Below, piece after piece: positions 44,863 to 53,616 of a stretch of 64,000 bases of DNA. How positions within the stretch are numbered: position 1 is the first letter of the stretch; each line of letters starts with the position of its first letter. The translations under genes and the position numbers were made by a program. This DNA comes from CAWBCI01 sp963787195 (lineage in GTDB: Bacteria > Bacteroidota > Bacteroidia > Bacteroidales > JAGOPY01): NCBI GenBank assembly GCA_963787195.1, contig CAWBCI010000006.1, positions 97,765 to 161,764 of the forward strand. Reading direction: 5' to 3'. The notes under the pieces are model-generated. The model was given only the letters and a program-made list of their open reading frames with translations. It was not told where the DNA came from and made no database searches.

Positions 44863-46986
44863 TTAATTATTTGAAAGATTTAATCTGACAATGGATCCCG
44901 GTAAAATATCCGAACCGGCCGGGATTGACTGTGCACTCACCATTCCCTTACCTGTGACCATAGCCACCATCCCTGATTTTTCAATCAGATAGATGGCATC
45001 TTTAGGGTTCATACCCATGACGTCAGGTACTTTTGACTTATCTGTGTCGGTCGGCTTAATATCAAGTTTTTGTGAGTCTTTGTCTGCATAGATTATCACA
45101 TTTGATGATTCAGCGGAAGGGACACGATAATCCATTACCTGGAGGCAGGTTTTGAGATCTTCATAATATCCTGAAGCAGGTGTTGGGAATTTTTTTTGCC
45201 CATGCATATTTCGCAGAGGATCTTTTTGAATTTCCAGATTTGAAGCGTAGACATGATCAGCTACTTCCTTGAATACCGGTGCCGCTACTGCTCCTCCATA
45301 TATTTTCCCGTTATGAGGCTTATTAATTACAACAATGCAGGAATATTTGGGAGCATCAGCCGGGAAATATCCGACGAAAGTTGCATTGTAAAGTTTCTGG
45401 GCATAGCCTTTTTTACCTTCGGCAATCTGTGCAGTGCCAGTTTTTCCCGCTATCTGGTACACACTGTCCTTGAGCATGGTAGCAGTGCCTCTCAGTACCA
45501 CTCCTTCCAGCAAGGATTTTACCTTTTTGATGGTTTGTTTCGAACAAATAGATGGGTTGATGATCTGGGTATCAAAATTCTTTATAATTGTCCCGCCTTG
45601 CTGTATCTCTTTCACAAAGCGGGGTTTGACCATCACACCATCATTGGCTACAGCATTGTAAAGAGTGAGTATTTGAAGTGGAGTCATTGTAATTCCATAC
45701 CCGATAGACATCCAGGGAAGAGTTACACCTGACCAATATGCCTTGTCTTTCGGATCCCGCATCCTGGGCTTTCCTTCTCCGGCAATTTCGATTCCAAGAG
45801 GTTTGTCAATTGACATTTTGCGCATATGGGCGGTATATTTTCCCGGATCATTTTCATAACACCTCGTGATTATTTTGGATATGCCTACATTGGAAGATTG
45901 TTCGAAAGCCTCCCTCACCGTTATATGTCCGTCCCCGATTGCATGCACATCCTGCATCCTTCGTCTGTAGTAATAGGTGACTCCTTTGCCGATTGAAAGG
46001 GTGTCGTCAAGTTTTATTTTATGGTCTTCAAGGGCTGCTATAACTGAAGCCAGTTTAAATGTAGATCCGGGCTCAAAATTTTCTCCTATTGCATAATTAT
46101 AGGATTCTTCATAAACCCCTGTTTTGGAATTCAGCCGGAGGTTAGCTATTGCCAGGATATCACCTGTAGAAACTTCCATCAGGACAGCACAACCCTGGAA
46201 AGCCTCGTTTTCCTGTAAATTTTTTAATAAGGCATTCTCTGCCACATCCTGAATATTGATGTCTATAGTCGTTACGATGTCCTGTCCATCAATAGGTTCA
46301 AGCTGTTGCTTATCATCTATAGGTATCCAGTCGCCGTCATTAATTTTTCTGCGAAGTTCTTTCCCGTCTTTACCGCTTAATACGTCTGTGTACGCCCCTT
46401 CAAGTCCTACAAAGAGGTTTTCCTGCTTGTTCTCATAACCAATGGTCCTGCGGGCCAGGTCCTTGTATGGCATATCCCTGGAAGCTTTTTGAATGCTTAT
46501 GAGCCCTCCTTTATATTTACCCAGACGGAAAATGGGGAACTTCCTCAATTGCTGCAGATCATCATAAGTTGCACGGTTGCGGATCAGAAAATATCTGTTG
46601 CCATCCTTTCTGGCTTTGATCAGCTTGTCTTTATAGAATTTTTTGGATCGGTCCTTAAATAATTCAGCAAGGCAGGCTGACAGACTATCAACTTTATCAT
46701 AAAAGAATTTCTCGGAGATAAGTTCTGAATTGACGTCCATACGGATTTCAAAAACAGGGATGGTGGAAGCCAGGAAATTGCCATCTCTGTCGAGTATATT
46801 ACCACGACTTGCTTCAAGGTTAAAATATTTGATTTCCTGCTCATTTGCTTTAGCCAGGAGATCATCTTTTTGTGTGAATTGAATATATGCAGCCTTTCCA
46901 ATGATCAACAGGCAAAAGATCAGGACCCCGATATAAACCAGGTAAACCCTCCATAATATGTCTTTTCTGTTGTCTTCCACGTCCAA
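44863..46986 (-). CDS. ftsI: Class B penicillin-binding protein FtsI/PBP3 with PASTA domain
   Basis: A 707-residue septal transpeptidase. It has one N-terminal membrane anchor (about 12-32), a dimerisation region starting ASRGNILDRDG near 55, and the transpeptidase domain. The active-site motifs are STFK in EPGSTFKLA near 305, SSN in EQSSNVGISK near 362 and KTGTAQ near 515. A C-terminal PASTA domain (about 640-707) begins VPDVMGMNPKDAIYLIEK. It pairs with FtsW and FtsQ/FtsL. It lies between ftsL and murE with 2-bp gaps. Confidence 0.97.
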   Translation of the reverse strand: MDVEDNRKDILWRVYLVYIGVLIFCLLIIGKAAYIQFTQKDDLLAKANEQEIKYFNLEASRGNILDRDGNFLASTIPVFEIRMDVNSELISEKFFYDKVDSLSACLAELFKDRSKKFYKDKLIKARKDGNRYFLIRNRATYDDLQQLRKFPIFRLGKYKGGLISIQKASRDMPYKDLARRTIGYENKQENLFVGLEGAYTDVLSGKDGKELRRKINDGDWIPIDDKQQLEPIDGQDIVTTIDINIQDVAENALLKNLQENEAFQGCAVLMEVSTGDILAIANLRLNSKTGVYEESYNYAIGENFEPGSTFKLASVIAALEDHKIKLDDTLSIGKGVTYYYRRRMQDVHAIGDGHITVREAFEQSSNVGISKIITRCYENDPGKYTAHMRKMSIDKPLGIEIAGEGKPRMRDPKDKAYWSGVTLPWMSIGYGITMTPLQILTLYNAVANDGVMVKPRFVKEIQQGGTIIKNFDTQIINPSICSKQTIKKVKSLLEGVVLRGTATMLKDSVYQIAGKTGTAQIAEGKKGYAQKLYNATFVGYFPADAPKYSCIVVINKPHNGKIYGGAVAAPVFKEVADHVYASNLEIQKDPLRNMHGQKKFPTPASGYYEDLKTCLQVMDYRVPSAESSNVIIYADKDSQKLDIKPTDTDKSKVPDVMGMNPKDAIYLIEKSGMVAMVTGKGMVSAQSIPAGSDILPGSIVRLNLSNN

Positions 46987-46988
46987 TT

Positions 46989-47399
46989 TTAATTTTGTTC
47001 TTTTGGTATGATTATTTTTGATGGAGGTATGGTGAGTTGCTTAATTCCCTTTTTCTCAAGCCTTTTAGCTACCTCCGACTGCATTCTCTTATTACTTAAT
47101 TTCGATTTGGTGTTCGTCCAGTCATAATTCAATTCCTTGAGTTCTCTTTTAACAGCTTCGATCTGGCGGATTGTTTTTTCTGCATAATAGATATTGGCAA
47201 TGTAAGCTATGCCAAGTACCGATAAAAAAAGCAGGAAAGGCATAAATCTCAGGGCCTTATCCTTGGTGAGAAAGGATCCGTCGAGAATAGAATGGATAGA
47301 CTTCCCGAAACGATTTTTCCTTACCCTGACTTTAACAGGTTCTTTGATATTGTTTGACCTTATGTTATCTTCGATCTGCATATCAGATTTTTTCAGCAA
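46989..47399 (-). CDS. ftsL: FtsL-like division protein
   Basis: A 136-residue bitopic protein: basic cytoplasmic region, one membrane segment near 54-71 (FMPFLLFLSVLGIAYIANIY) and a periplasmic coiled coil (about 75-120). Sequence similarity to FtsL is weak, but size, topology and position between rsmH and ftsI fit. The first ATG (47399) overlaps rsmH by 17 bp; an ATG at 47381, giving MQIEDN, lies 1 bp after the rsmH stop and may be the true start. It matches the FtsL-like family seen at this place in Bacteroidota. Confidence 0.85.
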   Translation of the reverse strand: MLKKSDMQIEDNIRSNNIKEPVKVRVRKNRFGKSIHSILDGSFLTKDKALRFMPFLLFLSVLGIAYIANIYYAEKTIRQIEAVKRELKELNYDWTNTKSKLSNKRMQSEVAKRLEKKGIKQLTIPPSKIIIPKEQN

Positions 47400-48279
47400 T
47401 TCTTAACCTGGCACTTCGTGCTCTGTTATTTGACCGGATTTCTTCTTCAGTTGCCATAATGGCTTTTCTGTTGACCGGCCTTATATCAGTAAGTGGGTTC
47501 CCATAAAAATCCTTCTCAATAATTCCTTCAAAATTGTTGCTCCTGAAGTAGTTTTTCACCAGTCGGTCCTCCAATGAATGATAAGATATCACGACCAGTC
47601 TTCCTCCTTTATCCAATAAGCTTACAGCCTGAGTCAGCATATCTTTCAAAGCATTTATTTCATCATTCACTTCAATCCGGATTGCCTGAAATACTTTCGA
47701 CAGGTATTGATTTTCCTTACCTCTCTGGGCCGTCTCAAGGGCGATTTGTTTTAAACCGGAAGTGGTGCTGATAAGAGATTCTTGCCTGTGACGGACTATG
47801 TTTTTACTGAGAAGGCCAGCATTGGATATTTCTCCGTATTCCCGGAAAAGACGGATCAAATCATGCTCATCATAATAATTGATAACTGACAGGGCATCAG
47901 CTTCATTACTTTGATCCATCCGCATATTGAGAGGGCCGTCAAAACGAACTGAAAACCCTCTTTCGGGCTGGTCAATCTGGTGGGATGATATACCCAGGTC
48001 AGCGAGGATGCCGTTAAGATGGCTAAGCCCATTCAGGCGCAGAAAATTTTTGAGATATCTGAAGTTCTCCGGGATAAAAGTAAAGCGTTCATCCTGAATG
48101 AGATTAATGGCTGCATCGGGATCCTGGTCAAAGGAATATAAATGGCCGTTTTTCAGGCGGGAGAGAATTTCCCTGGAATGGGCACCACTCCCGAAAGTAA
48201 CATCTGCATATATGCCATCGGGCAGTATGTTGAGTCCTTCAATGCTTTCCTTTAATAAGACTGCTGTGTGGTACATCAT
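47383..48279 (-). CDS. rsmH: 16S rRNA (cytosine-1402-N4)-methyltransferase
   Basis: A 298-residue SAM-dependent methyltransferase (MraW) that modifies C1402 in the ribosomal decoding centre. The N-terminus reads YHTAVLLKESIEGL, the SAM loop YADVTFGSGAHS near residue 24, LADLGISSHQID near 91 and VISYHSLEDRLVK near 230. Length is normal. Its start overlaps the mraZ stop by 4 bp, so translation is likely coupled. Confidence 0.97.
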   Translation of the reverse strand: MMYHTAVLLKESIEGLNILPDGIYADVTFGSGAHSREILSRLKNGHLYSFDQDPDAAINLIQDERFTFIPENFRYLKNFLRLNGLSHLNGILADLGISSHQIDQPERGFSVRFDGPLNMRMDQSNEADALSVINYYDEHDLIRLFREYGEISNAGLLSKNIVRHRQESLISTTSGLKQIALETAQRGKENQYLSKVFQAIRIEVNDEINALKDMLTQAVSLLDKGGRLVVISYHSLEDRLVKNYFRSNNFEGIIEKDFYGNPLTDIRPVNRKAIMATEEEIRSNNRARSARLRIAEKI

Positions 48280-48743
48280 ACAATTGGTTCAGTATCCATT
48301 TCTCCCATTACTTCCTCAGCCAGGTTGGCAAATTCATCGGGATCATAGTCTACTGCCTTCTCGTATTCAGCTTTGTCCCAGATCTCGATTTTATTCACCA
48401 CAGACGCCAGTACCACATCTTTGGAAATGCTCCCGAATTTGGTAAGATCCTTTGGGATCAATAGCCTGCCAGTGTTGTCCAGTTCAACCGTTTTTACCCC
48501 GGCCAGGAATTTGCGGATAAAATCCACATTCTTTTTCCTGAACCGGTTGAGCTGGTTGATCCGGGCACTTTCGGTGTTCCATTCGGGGATAGGATAGAGT
48601 TCAAGACAATTCCGGAATATACTCCTTTTGATGACAAAACCCTGGCTGATAATCTCCGAAAGCTGCTCCTTGTAAGCAACCGGGAACATCAGCCTCCCTT
48701 TTGCATCTACCTTGCACTCATATGTCCCAATGATGTTTAACAA
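48276..48743 (-). CDS. mraZ: Transcriptional regulator MraZ
   Basis: An AbrB-fold DNA-binding protein that regulates the dcw operon in other bacteria. Two MraZ repeats are visible: GTYECKVDAKGRLMFP and VELDNTGRLLIPKDL. The start is placed at TTG 48743, giving MLNIIGTYECK and 155 residues, the normal family length and N-terminus. A GTG at 48785 would add 14 residues, but it lies inside the proposed operator repeats. TTA 48740 is not a start codon. It is the first gene of the dcw cluster. Confidence 0.93.
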   Translation of the reverse strand: MLNIIGTYECKVDAKGRLMFPVAYKEQLSEIISQGFVIKRSIFRNCLELYPIPEWNTESARINQLNRFRKKNVDFIRKFLAGVKTVELDNTGRLLIPKDLTKFGSISKDVVLASVVNKIEIWDKAEYEKAVDYDPDEFANLAEEVMGEMDTEPIV

Positions 48744-48780
48744 TGTCTGATAATTTCTGGGTAAATTTAAGCTGTTTTTT

Positions 48781-48810
48781 ACCACATTTTACCACATTTT
48801 ACCACATTTT
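48781..48810 (-). promoter_or_regulatory. Probable MraZ operator: three exact 10-bp direct repeats
   Basis: Read on the minus strand, AAAATGTGGT occurs three times in a row with exact 10-bp periodicity. MraZ in E. coli binds TGGG-containing repeats at 10-bp spacing, and in mollicutes AAAGTG-type repeats in front of mraZ. The similar period, number and G-rich core make this the likely autoregulatory site. A -7-like TAAATTTA at 48762-48769 lies just downstream, so the repeats would cover the -33 region. Confidence 0.75.
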
Positions 48811-48968
48811 AACTAACAAGGTTACGAATGTTATTAACAATTTATCGGTAATAAGCCTTAAAGATTTAGAATGCAGGGCTTTGAACACGAAGAATGAAGT
48901 ATGCGTTGACAGAAATGCCTCTCTGCTTGTGGAGGAACATTCATCAGCATCTAAATCAGAATAATCCT

Positions 48969-48976
48969 TAAATTTG
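48969..48976 (+). promoter_or_regulatory. -7 box for glsA-glsB-engB
   Basis: TAAATTTG lies 17 bp before the ATG at 48994. No clear TTTG -33 element is present. Confidence 0.45.
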
Positions 48977-48993
48977 TTGGGTGAATCTTTTAT

Positions 48994-49872
48994 ATGAATC
49001 AAGAAGAACTAATAAAACTAAGGCAGGGGCTCCCAAAGATCACTGAGAAATTTATTGATGTAGAAGGGCTTTTCATGAGTAAAAATCCAGGACTGGCAAA
49101 GCTAATTCCTGGGTTTGTATACCGATATTTGAAACATGTTATCCATCAGGACTCCATCAATTCATTTTTATATGCCAATAGAGATGTCTGGGGTGGGGAT
49201 TTTGTGGAGGCATTTGTTACAAATATTGAAATAAAGACGATTGCCCGGGGAGAAGAAAATATACCGGTATCCGGCAGATATCTAATGGCCGCAAATCACC
49301 CCTTAGGGGGGCTTGATGCTATGGCCTGGCTAAATCTTGTGAGTAAAGTCAGAAAGGATATATTATTCCCGGTGAATGACCTGCTCATGAATATCCCGAA
49401 TCTTTATGAATTATTTATACCTATAAATAAGCATGGCAGCAATTCTGATAATATCCGCTTATTTAACGAAGCTTTCGCTTCTGATAACTTAATATTCTAT
49501 TTTCCTGCAGGTTTGGTCTCCCGGAAACAATCAGGGCAAATCAAAGACCTGGTTTGGAAAAAGACTTTTGTTGCAAAAGCCAGAACTTTTAAGCGGGATA
49601 TCATCCCGGTTCACATCGGGGGAAGGAATTCCAATTTTTTTTATAATCTTGCAAATCTGAGAAAGAAATTAGGCATTAAGGCAAATATTGAAATGCTTTA
49701 TCTTGCAGATGAAATGTTTGGCCAGAAAGATAAAACCATTCCAATTACCTTCGGGAAAGCCATTTCTTATCATACCTTTGACAAAAGTAAAAATGACCAG
49801 CAATGGGCAGCTCTCTTAAGAGAGCATGTTTACAAACTTGAAGCAAACCCCCGGGCTGAATTTACATTTTAA
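48994..49872 (+). CDS. glsA: PlsC-like O-acyltransferase, probable glycine-lipid synthase GlsA
   Basis: A 292-residue acyltransferase of the PlsC fold. The acceptor motif reads NHPLGGLDAMAW near residue 105, an Hx5D instead of the usual Hx4D, and the second block has YFPAGLVSRKQ near 169. In Bacteroides thetaiotaomicron the pair GlsB (N-acyltransferase) and GlsA (O-acyltransferase) makes glycine lipids. The next gene here matches GlsB, 11 bp downstream, which supports the call. GlsA should add the second acyl chain to the hydroxy group of N-acyl glycine. Another amino-acid head group such as serine is possible. Confidence 0.8.
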   Translation: MNQEELIKLRQGLPKITEKFIDVEGLFMSKNPGLAKLIPGFVYRYLKHVIHQDSINSFLYANRDVWGGDFVEAFVTNIEIKTIARGEENIPVSGRYLMAANHPLGGLDAMAWLNLVSKVRKDILFPVNDLLMNIPNLYELFIPINKHGSNSDNIRLFNEAFASDNLIFYFPAGLVSRKQSGQIKDLVWKKTFVAKARTFKRDIIPVHIGGRNSNFFYNLANLRKKLGIKANIEMLYLADEMFGQKDKTIPITFGKAISYHTFDKSKNDQQWAALLREHVYKLEANPRAEFTF

Positions 49873-49883
49873 TCAATATCTGC

Positions 49884-50813
49884 ATGGAAACAATTATTTC
49901 TCCAATCGACAGGAAATTATTGGAAACAGAACTTACAAAAGACAGGTTCATCCGTAAGACAAATAACGGGAATAGCAGCATCTATATATTCTCGTCCAAC
50001 GATTCCCCCAATCTGATGAAGGAAGTAGGCCGCCTCCGTGAGATCACTTTCAGGGATGCCGGTGGTGGAACGGGCAAATCGGTGGATATTGACGAATTTG
50101 ATGAAGGTGAAAAGGCTTTCCGGCAATTGATTGTTTGGAATCCCTTTGATCAGGAGATTGTTGGCGGATACCGGATTACTGAAGGCAAGAATATACGGGT
50201 GGAAGAAGATGGAACTGTGCATTCACCAACAGCAGAACTGTTCCGGTTTTCAAAAAAATTCATTAAAGATTATCTCCCGGTTAGCATTGAGCTTGGCAGA
50301 TCTTTTGTCCAGCCTAATTATCAGCCACAGTATAATCTCAGGAAGGGGATGTATTCACTGGATAATTTATGGGACGGACTGGGTGCCATCGTTATAGATC
50401 ATCCGGATGTGAAATATCTTTTCGGAAAAGTGACCATGTATCCACATTATGATCCCCTTGCCCGTGACCTCATCCTTTATTTTATGAAAAAGTTTTTCCC
50501 GGATCATGAACATTTGCTGGTCCCGGTTGAATCATTACCGATACTTACGGATGAAAAGGTCCTGGATAGTATTTTTACGGGTTGTAATTATGATGAAAAT
50601 TATAAAATACTGGTCCAGAAAGTCAGGAAGCTCAATGAAAACATTCCTCCACTTGTGAATGCATATATGAACCTTTCTTCGACTATGAAAACATTCGGAA
50701 CTGCTTTGAACCGTGGATTTGGAGACGTGGAAGAAACCGGTATTATCATAACGGTCAAAGATATACTTGATATCAAAAAAGACCGTCATATCAGTACATA
50801 TAAAAAAGATTAA
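49884..50813 (+). CDS. glsB: GNAT-fold N-acyltransferase, probable glycine-lipid synthase GlsB
   Basis: A 309-residue protein of the OlsB/hemolysin-like N-acyltransferase family (acyltransferase with GNAT fold). REITFRDAGGGTGKSVDIDEFDEG (split here as two motifs, REITFRDAG and DIDEFDEG), IVGGYRITEG and SIELGRSFVQPNYQP are typical. In Bacteroides this enzyme transfers a 3-hydroxy-acyl chain to glycine, giving N-acyl glycine (the commendamide type). It sits between glsA and engB, with 11-bp and 3-bp gaps. Substrate identity is inferred from homology. Confidence 0.82.
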   Translation: METIISPIDRKLLETELTKDRFIRKTNNGNSSIYIFSSNDSPNLMKEVGRLREITFRDAGGGTGKSVDIDEFDEGEKAFRQLIVWNPFDQEIVGGYRITEGKNIRVEEDGTVHSPTAELFRFSKKFIKDYLPVSIELGRSFVQPNYQPQYNLRKGMYSLDNLWDGLGAIVIDHPDVKYLFGKVTMYPHYDPLARDLILYFMKKFFPDHEHLLVPVESLPILTDEKVLDSIFTGCNYDENYKILVQKVRKLNENIPPLVNAYMNLSSTMKTFGTALNRGFGDVEETGIIITVKDILDIKKDRHISTYKKD

Positions 50814-50816
50814 AAT

Positions 50817-51446
50817 ATGAATCCTGAAGGACAGGTTTTGAAAACCGCATTTGTAAAAAGTTCAAGAGACGTAAAAGCCTGTCCAAAACCCTTGCTGCCT
50901 GAATATGCTTTCCTGGGCAGGTCCAATGTGGGAAAATCTTCCCTGATTAATATGCTCACCGGGGTAAAAGGGCTTGCCAAGATTTCCGGAACTCCGGGGA
51001 AGACACAGCTTATCAATCATTTTCTGATTAATGACAACTGGTATCTGGTTGACTTGCCAGGATATGGATTTGCAAGGATATCAAAAGGTAAACGCGATGA
51101 ATGGGAGAAAATGATCAAAAAATACCTGCTCTCAAGGCTCAATCTGATGTGCAGCTTCATTCTCCTGGATACCAGGCTCGAGCTTCAGGAGCTTGATCGT
51201 CAGTTGATTAATTGGTTCGGGGAAAATGGACTTCCTTTTGTCCTTTTATTCACTAAGACTGACAAGCTATCGAAACGGCAACTTGAAATGAGTATGAACA
51301 ATTATAAGAAACAATTGCTTCTGGAATGGGAAGAACTACCCCAATATGTCATTACATCCTCATTGACTGCACTGGGAAGAGAAGATATAATGAATATAAT
51401 ACAGGAGAGTAATAAATTATTTGAGATACCCCGGGCTAATAATTAG
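50817..51446 (+). CDS. engB: Ribosome biogenesis GTPase EngB (YsxC/YihA)
   Basis: A 209-residue TRAFAC GTPase required for 50S subunit assembly. The GTP motifs are G1 GRSNVGKSS (about 34-42), G2 around SGTPGKTQLI, G3 DLPGYG and G4 TKTD. Length matches the family. It is the third gene of glsA-glsB-engB, and its stop overlaps the convergent biotin-carrier stop by 4 bp, with no terminator between. Confidence 0.96.
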   Translation: MNPEGQVLKTAFVKSSRDVKACPKPLLPEYAFLGRSNVGKSSLINMLTGVKGLAKISGTPGKTQLINHFLINDNWYLVDLPGYGFARISKGKRDEWEKMIKKYLLSRLNLMCSFILLDTRLELQELDRQLINWFGENGLPFVLLFTKTDKLSKRQLEMSMNNYKKQLLLEWEELPQYVITSSLTALGREDIMNIIQESNKLFEIPRANN

Positions 51447-51793
51447 TCGAATTCGAGCAGCAATGCATTTTTGGCAACTGAAATTCCCAATGTAACATAG
51501 ACTTCCTTAATTACTCCTTTCCTCGGGGACAATATGGAATTATTCATCTTCATTGCCTCCAATACCAGGAGTTTATCTCCCTCTTTTACCTTGCTGCCTT
51601 TTTTTACCGATATCTTTTTAATTTTTCCCGGTATGAATGCTATGACTTTTTTAGGATCGGTAGCTTCATAGACTGTCCGGTGAATGAATTTATCTGTAAG
51701 CAAGGTCCTATAGGCGACCTGATCAATGTTCAGAATTTCATATTGTTTGTCAGCAACTGTTTCAGTTGCAATCTTTGCTTTTTTCCTTGCCAT
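51443..51793 (-). CDS. Biotin carboxyl carrier protein
   Basis: A 116-residue biotinyl-domain protein with the biotinylation motif EAMKMN (lysine near residue 90) in a domain spanning about 50-116. It carries CO2 for the acyl-CoA carboxyltransferase encoded 9 bp upstream on the same strand. It lacks the Ala/Pro-rich linker of many carriers but has a 45-residue N-terminal part of unknown fold. No biotin carboxylase or decarboxylase membrane subunit is adjacent. Confidence 0.9.
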   Translation of the reverse strand: MARKKAKIATETVADKQYEILNIDQVAYRTLLTDKFIHRTVYEATDPKKVIAFIPGKIKKISVKKGSKVKEGDKLLVLEAMKMNNSILSPRKGVIKEVYVTLGISVAKNALLLEFD

Positions 51794-51802
51794 AATCTCA
51801 AA

Positions 51803-53350
51803 TTAGAATGGTGGGATACCATGCTTTTTCTTAGGTGGAGTTTCCTGTTTCTGTAAGGAAATTTGCAATGCATGGATTAGCATATTACGGGTTTCAGAAG
51901 GTTCGATAACCGCATCAATATATCCGTAAGCCGCAGCAACATAAGGATTAGCAAACTTCTGTTTGTATTCCTTAATCTTCAATTTTCTCATGGCTTCGGG
52001 ATTTTCGGCATTTTTTATCTCGTTCTTGAAGATAATATTTGCAGCTCCTTCCGGACCCATAACAGCAATTTCGGCAGTTGGCCATGCAAGAACGAAATCA
52101 GCTTTCAGGTGATGTGAGCACATGGCAATATATCCACCTCCGTATGCTTTGCGAAGGATGACCGTCATTTTAGGGACAGTAGCCTCGGAATATGCATACA
52201 ATACTTTAGCGCCATGGCGGATCACACCGGCATGCTCCTGGTCAACTCCTGGTAAGTAGCCTGGCAAGTCAACGAGCGTAACAAGGGGAATGTTGAAAGC
52301 GTCACAATACCTGATGAAGCGGGCGGCTTTGTTTGATGAATCAACGTCCAGCACTCCTGCCAGCACCATGGGCTGATTGGCAACGAATCCAACAGTATCT
52401 CCGTTCAGTCTCCCGAAACCTATGACGATATTTCGTGCCCAGCGTTCATGTACTTCATAAAATTCTGAGTCATCACCCAATGCCTTTATTACGTCCCTCA
52501 CATCATAAGGTTGTTTGGGATCGGAAGGGATAATTTCATCAATCTTATATTGTCTGGATTTGGGTGGCTTTTTAGGGAAGGCATCAGCTTTTTTCATATT
52601 ATTCCAGGGAATAAAGCTGATTAGTTGTTTGATCTGGTCGAAACATTCCTGCTCACTTTCCGCATAAAAATGAGCATTACCGGTTATTTCAGCATGTACT
52701 TTTGCCCCACCCAAAGCTTCCATTGAGATTTCCTCCCCAATAGTTGCTTTTATAACTTCAGGTCCAGTAATGAACATTTTGGATATCTTATCCACCACGA
52801 AAACAAAATCAGTCAGGGCAGGCGAATAAACAGCTCCTCCGGCACAGGGACCCAGGATTACCGATATCTGGGGGATAACACCTGAAGCCTGAGTATTACG
52901 GTAAAATATTTCACCGTAACCGGCCAGGGAATTAACACCTTCCTGTATCCTGGCCCCACCCGAATCATTGATCCCTATCAGGGGGACCTTTAACTTCATG
53001 GCGTGGTCCATGATCTTAATAATTTTTTTGGCATGCATCATGCCTAATGATCCTCCGGCAACAGTAAAATCCTGTGCGTATATGCAAACAGGATGCCCGC
53101 TGATATTACCGGTTCCGGTAATAACGCCGTCACCAGGAAGGAACTTTTTATCCATGTCGAAATCTCTTCCGGCATGTTCAACAAAAAGATCGTATTCGTG
53201 AAAAGATTTGGGGTCAAGAAGTGCGATGATCCTTTCTCTCGCGGTAAGCTTTCCAATTGCTTTTTGCTTTTGGATTGCTTCCATCCCGCCACCTTTCAAC
53301 GCATCCCTCATTCTCCTCTTGAGATCAGAAGTTTTCTGTGAAAGACCCAT
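51803..53350 (-). CDS. Acyl-CoA carboxylase carboxyltransferase subunit (PccB/MmdA type)
   Basis: A 515-residue carboxyltransferase from ATG 53350 (MGLSQKTSDLKRR). In-frame starts up to 53416 would add residues outside the family. Both halves are present: the first with NDSGGARIQEGVNSL and GPCAGGAVYSPALTDF, the second with LVDLPGYLPGVDQEH and KAYGGGYIAM. This type uses propionyl-CoA or methylmalonyl-CoA, either in a carboxylase or a sodium-pumping decarboxylase. The biotin carrier follows directly; the missing third component leaves the direction of reaction open. Confidence 0.92.
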   Translation of the reverse strand: MGLSQKTSDLKRRMRDALKGGGMEAIQKQKAIGKLTARERIIALLDPKSFHEYDLFVEHAGRDFDMDKKFLPGDGVITGTGNISGHPVCIYAQDFTVAGGSLGMMHAKKIIKIMDHAMKLKVPLIGINDSGGARIQEGVNSLAGYGEIFYRNTQASGVIPQISVILGPCAGGAVYSPALTDFVFVVDKISKMFITGPEVIKATIGEEISMEALGGAKVHAEITGNAHFYAESEQECFDQIKQLISFIPWNNMKKADAFPKKPPKSRQYKIDEIIPSDPKQPYDVRDVIKALGDDSEFYEVHERWARNIVIGFGRLNGDTVGFVANQPMVLAGVLDVDSSNKAARFIRYCDAFNIPLVTLVDLPGYLPGVDQEHAGVIRHGAKVLYAYSEATVPKMTVILRKAYGGGYIAMCSHHLKADFVLAWPTAEIAVMGPEGAANIIFKNEIKNAENPEAMRKLKIKEYKQKFANPYVAAAYGYIDAVIEPSETRNMLIHALQISLQKQETPPKKKHGIPPF

Positions 53351-53462
53351 ATGGATTAATTTTGGTTGTCGGTTTTTTTCAAATTTGCCCGGATATTTTT
53401 TCTGCCTTTTAATCAATCACTTGAAGCAAATGCCCTATATCCGCGGTTTTGAAAATAACGTA

Positions 53463-53494
53463 CAAATGTAATGCTTTTTTAAAGATTGTTCAAT
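53463..53494 (-). promoter_or_regulatory. Promoter for the carboxyltransferase/biotin-carrier pair
   Basis: On the minus strand ATTG (53491-53494) is followed after 20 bp by TACATTTG (53463-53470). The predicted leader to ATG 53350 is about 105 nt. The same ATTG-N20-TACATTTG arrangement appears before the broken TPR-CHAT gene. Confidence 0.6.
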
Positions 53495-53616
53495 AAATCG
53501 GCCTTTTTAACCATGAGCCTCCATGGAATTAATCTCAATCTTTAGATATTCAGATTGATAGGTATTTAATTACTTTTAAGAAAAATGAAGTTTAATTTTC
53601 AGGCCTGAAATTTTGA

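Noticed and set aside
48744..48785. GTG start for mraZ giving a 169-residue protein
   Set aside because: It lies within the direct repeats and adds residues absent from MraZ proteins; TTG 48743 fits the family.
53597..53610. Perfect 14-bp palindrome TTTCAGGCCTGAAA
   Set aside because: It lies just after the DUF6132-like stop but has no loop or T-run; short and unsupported as a terminator or operator.
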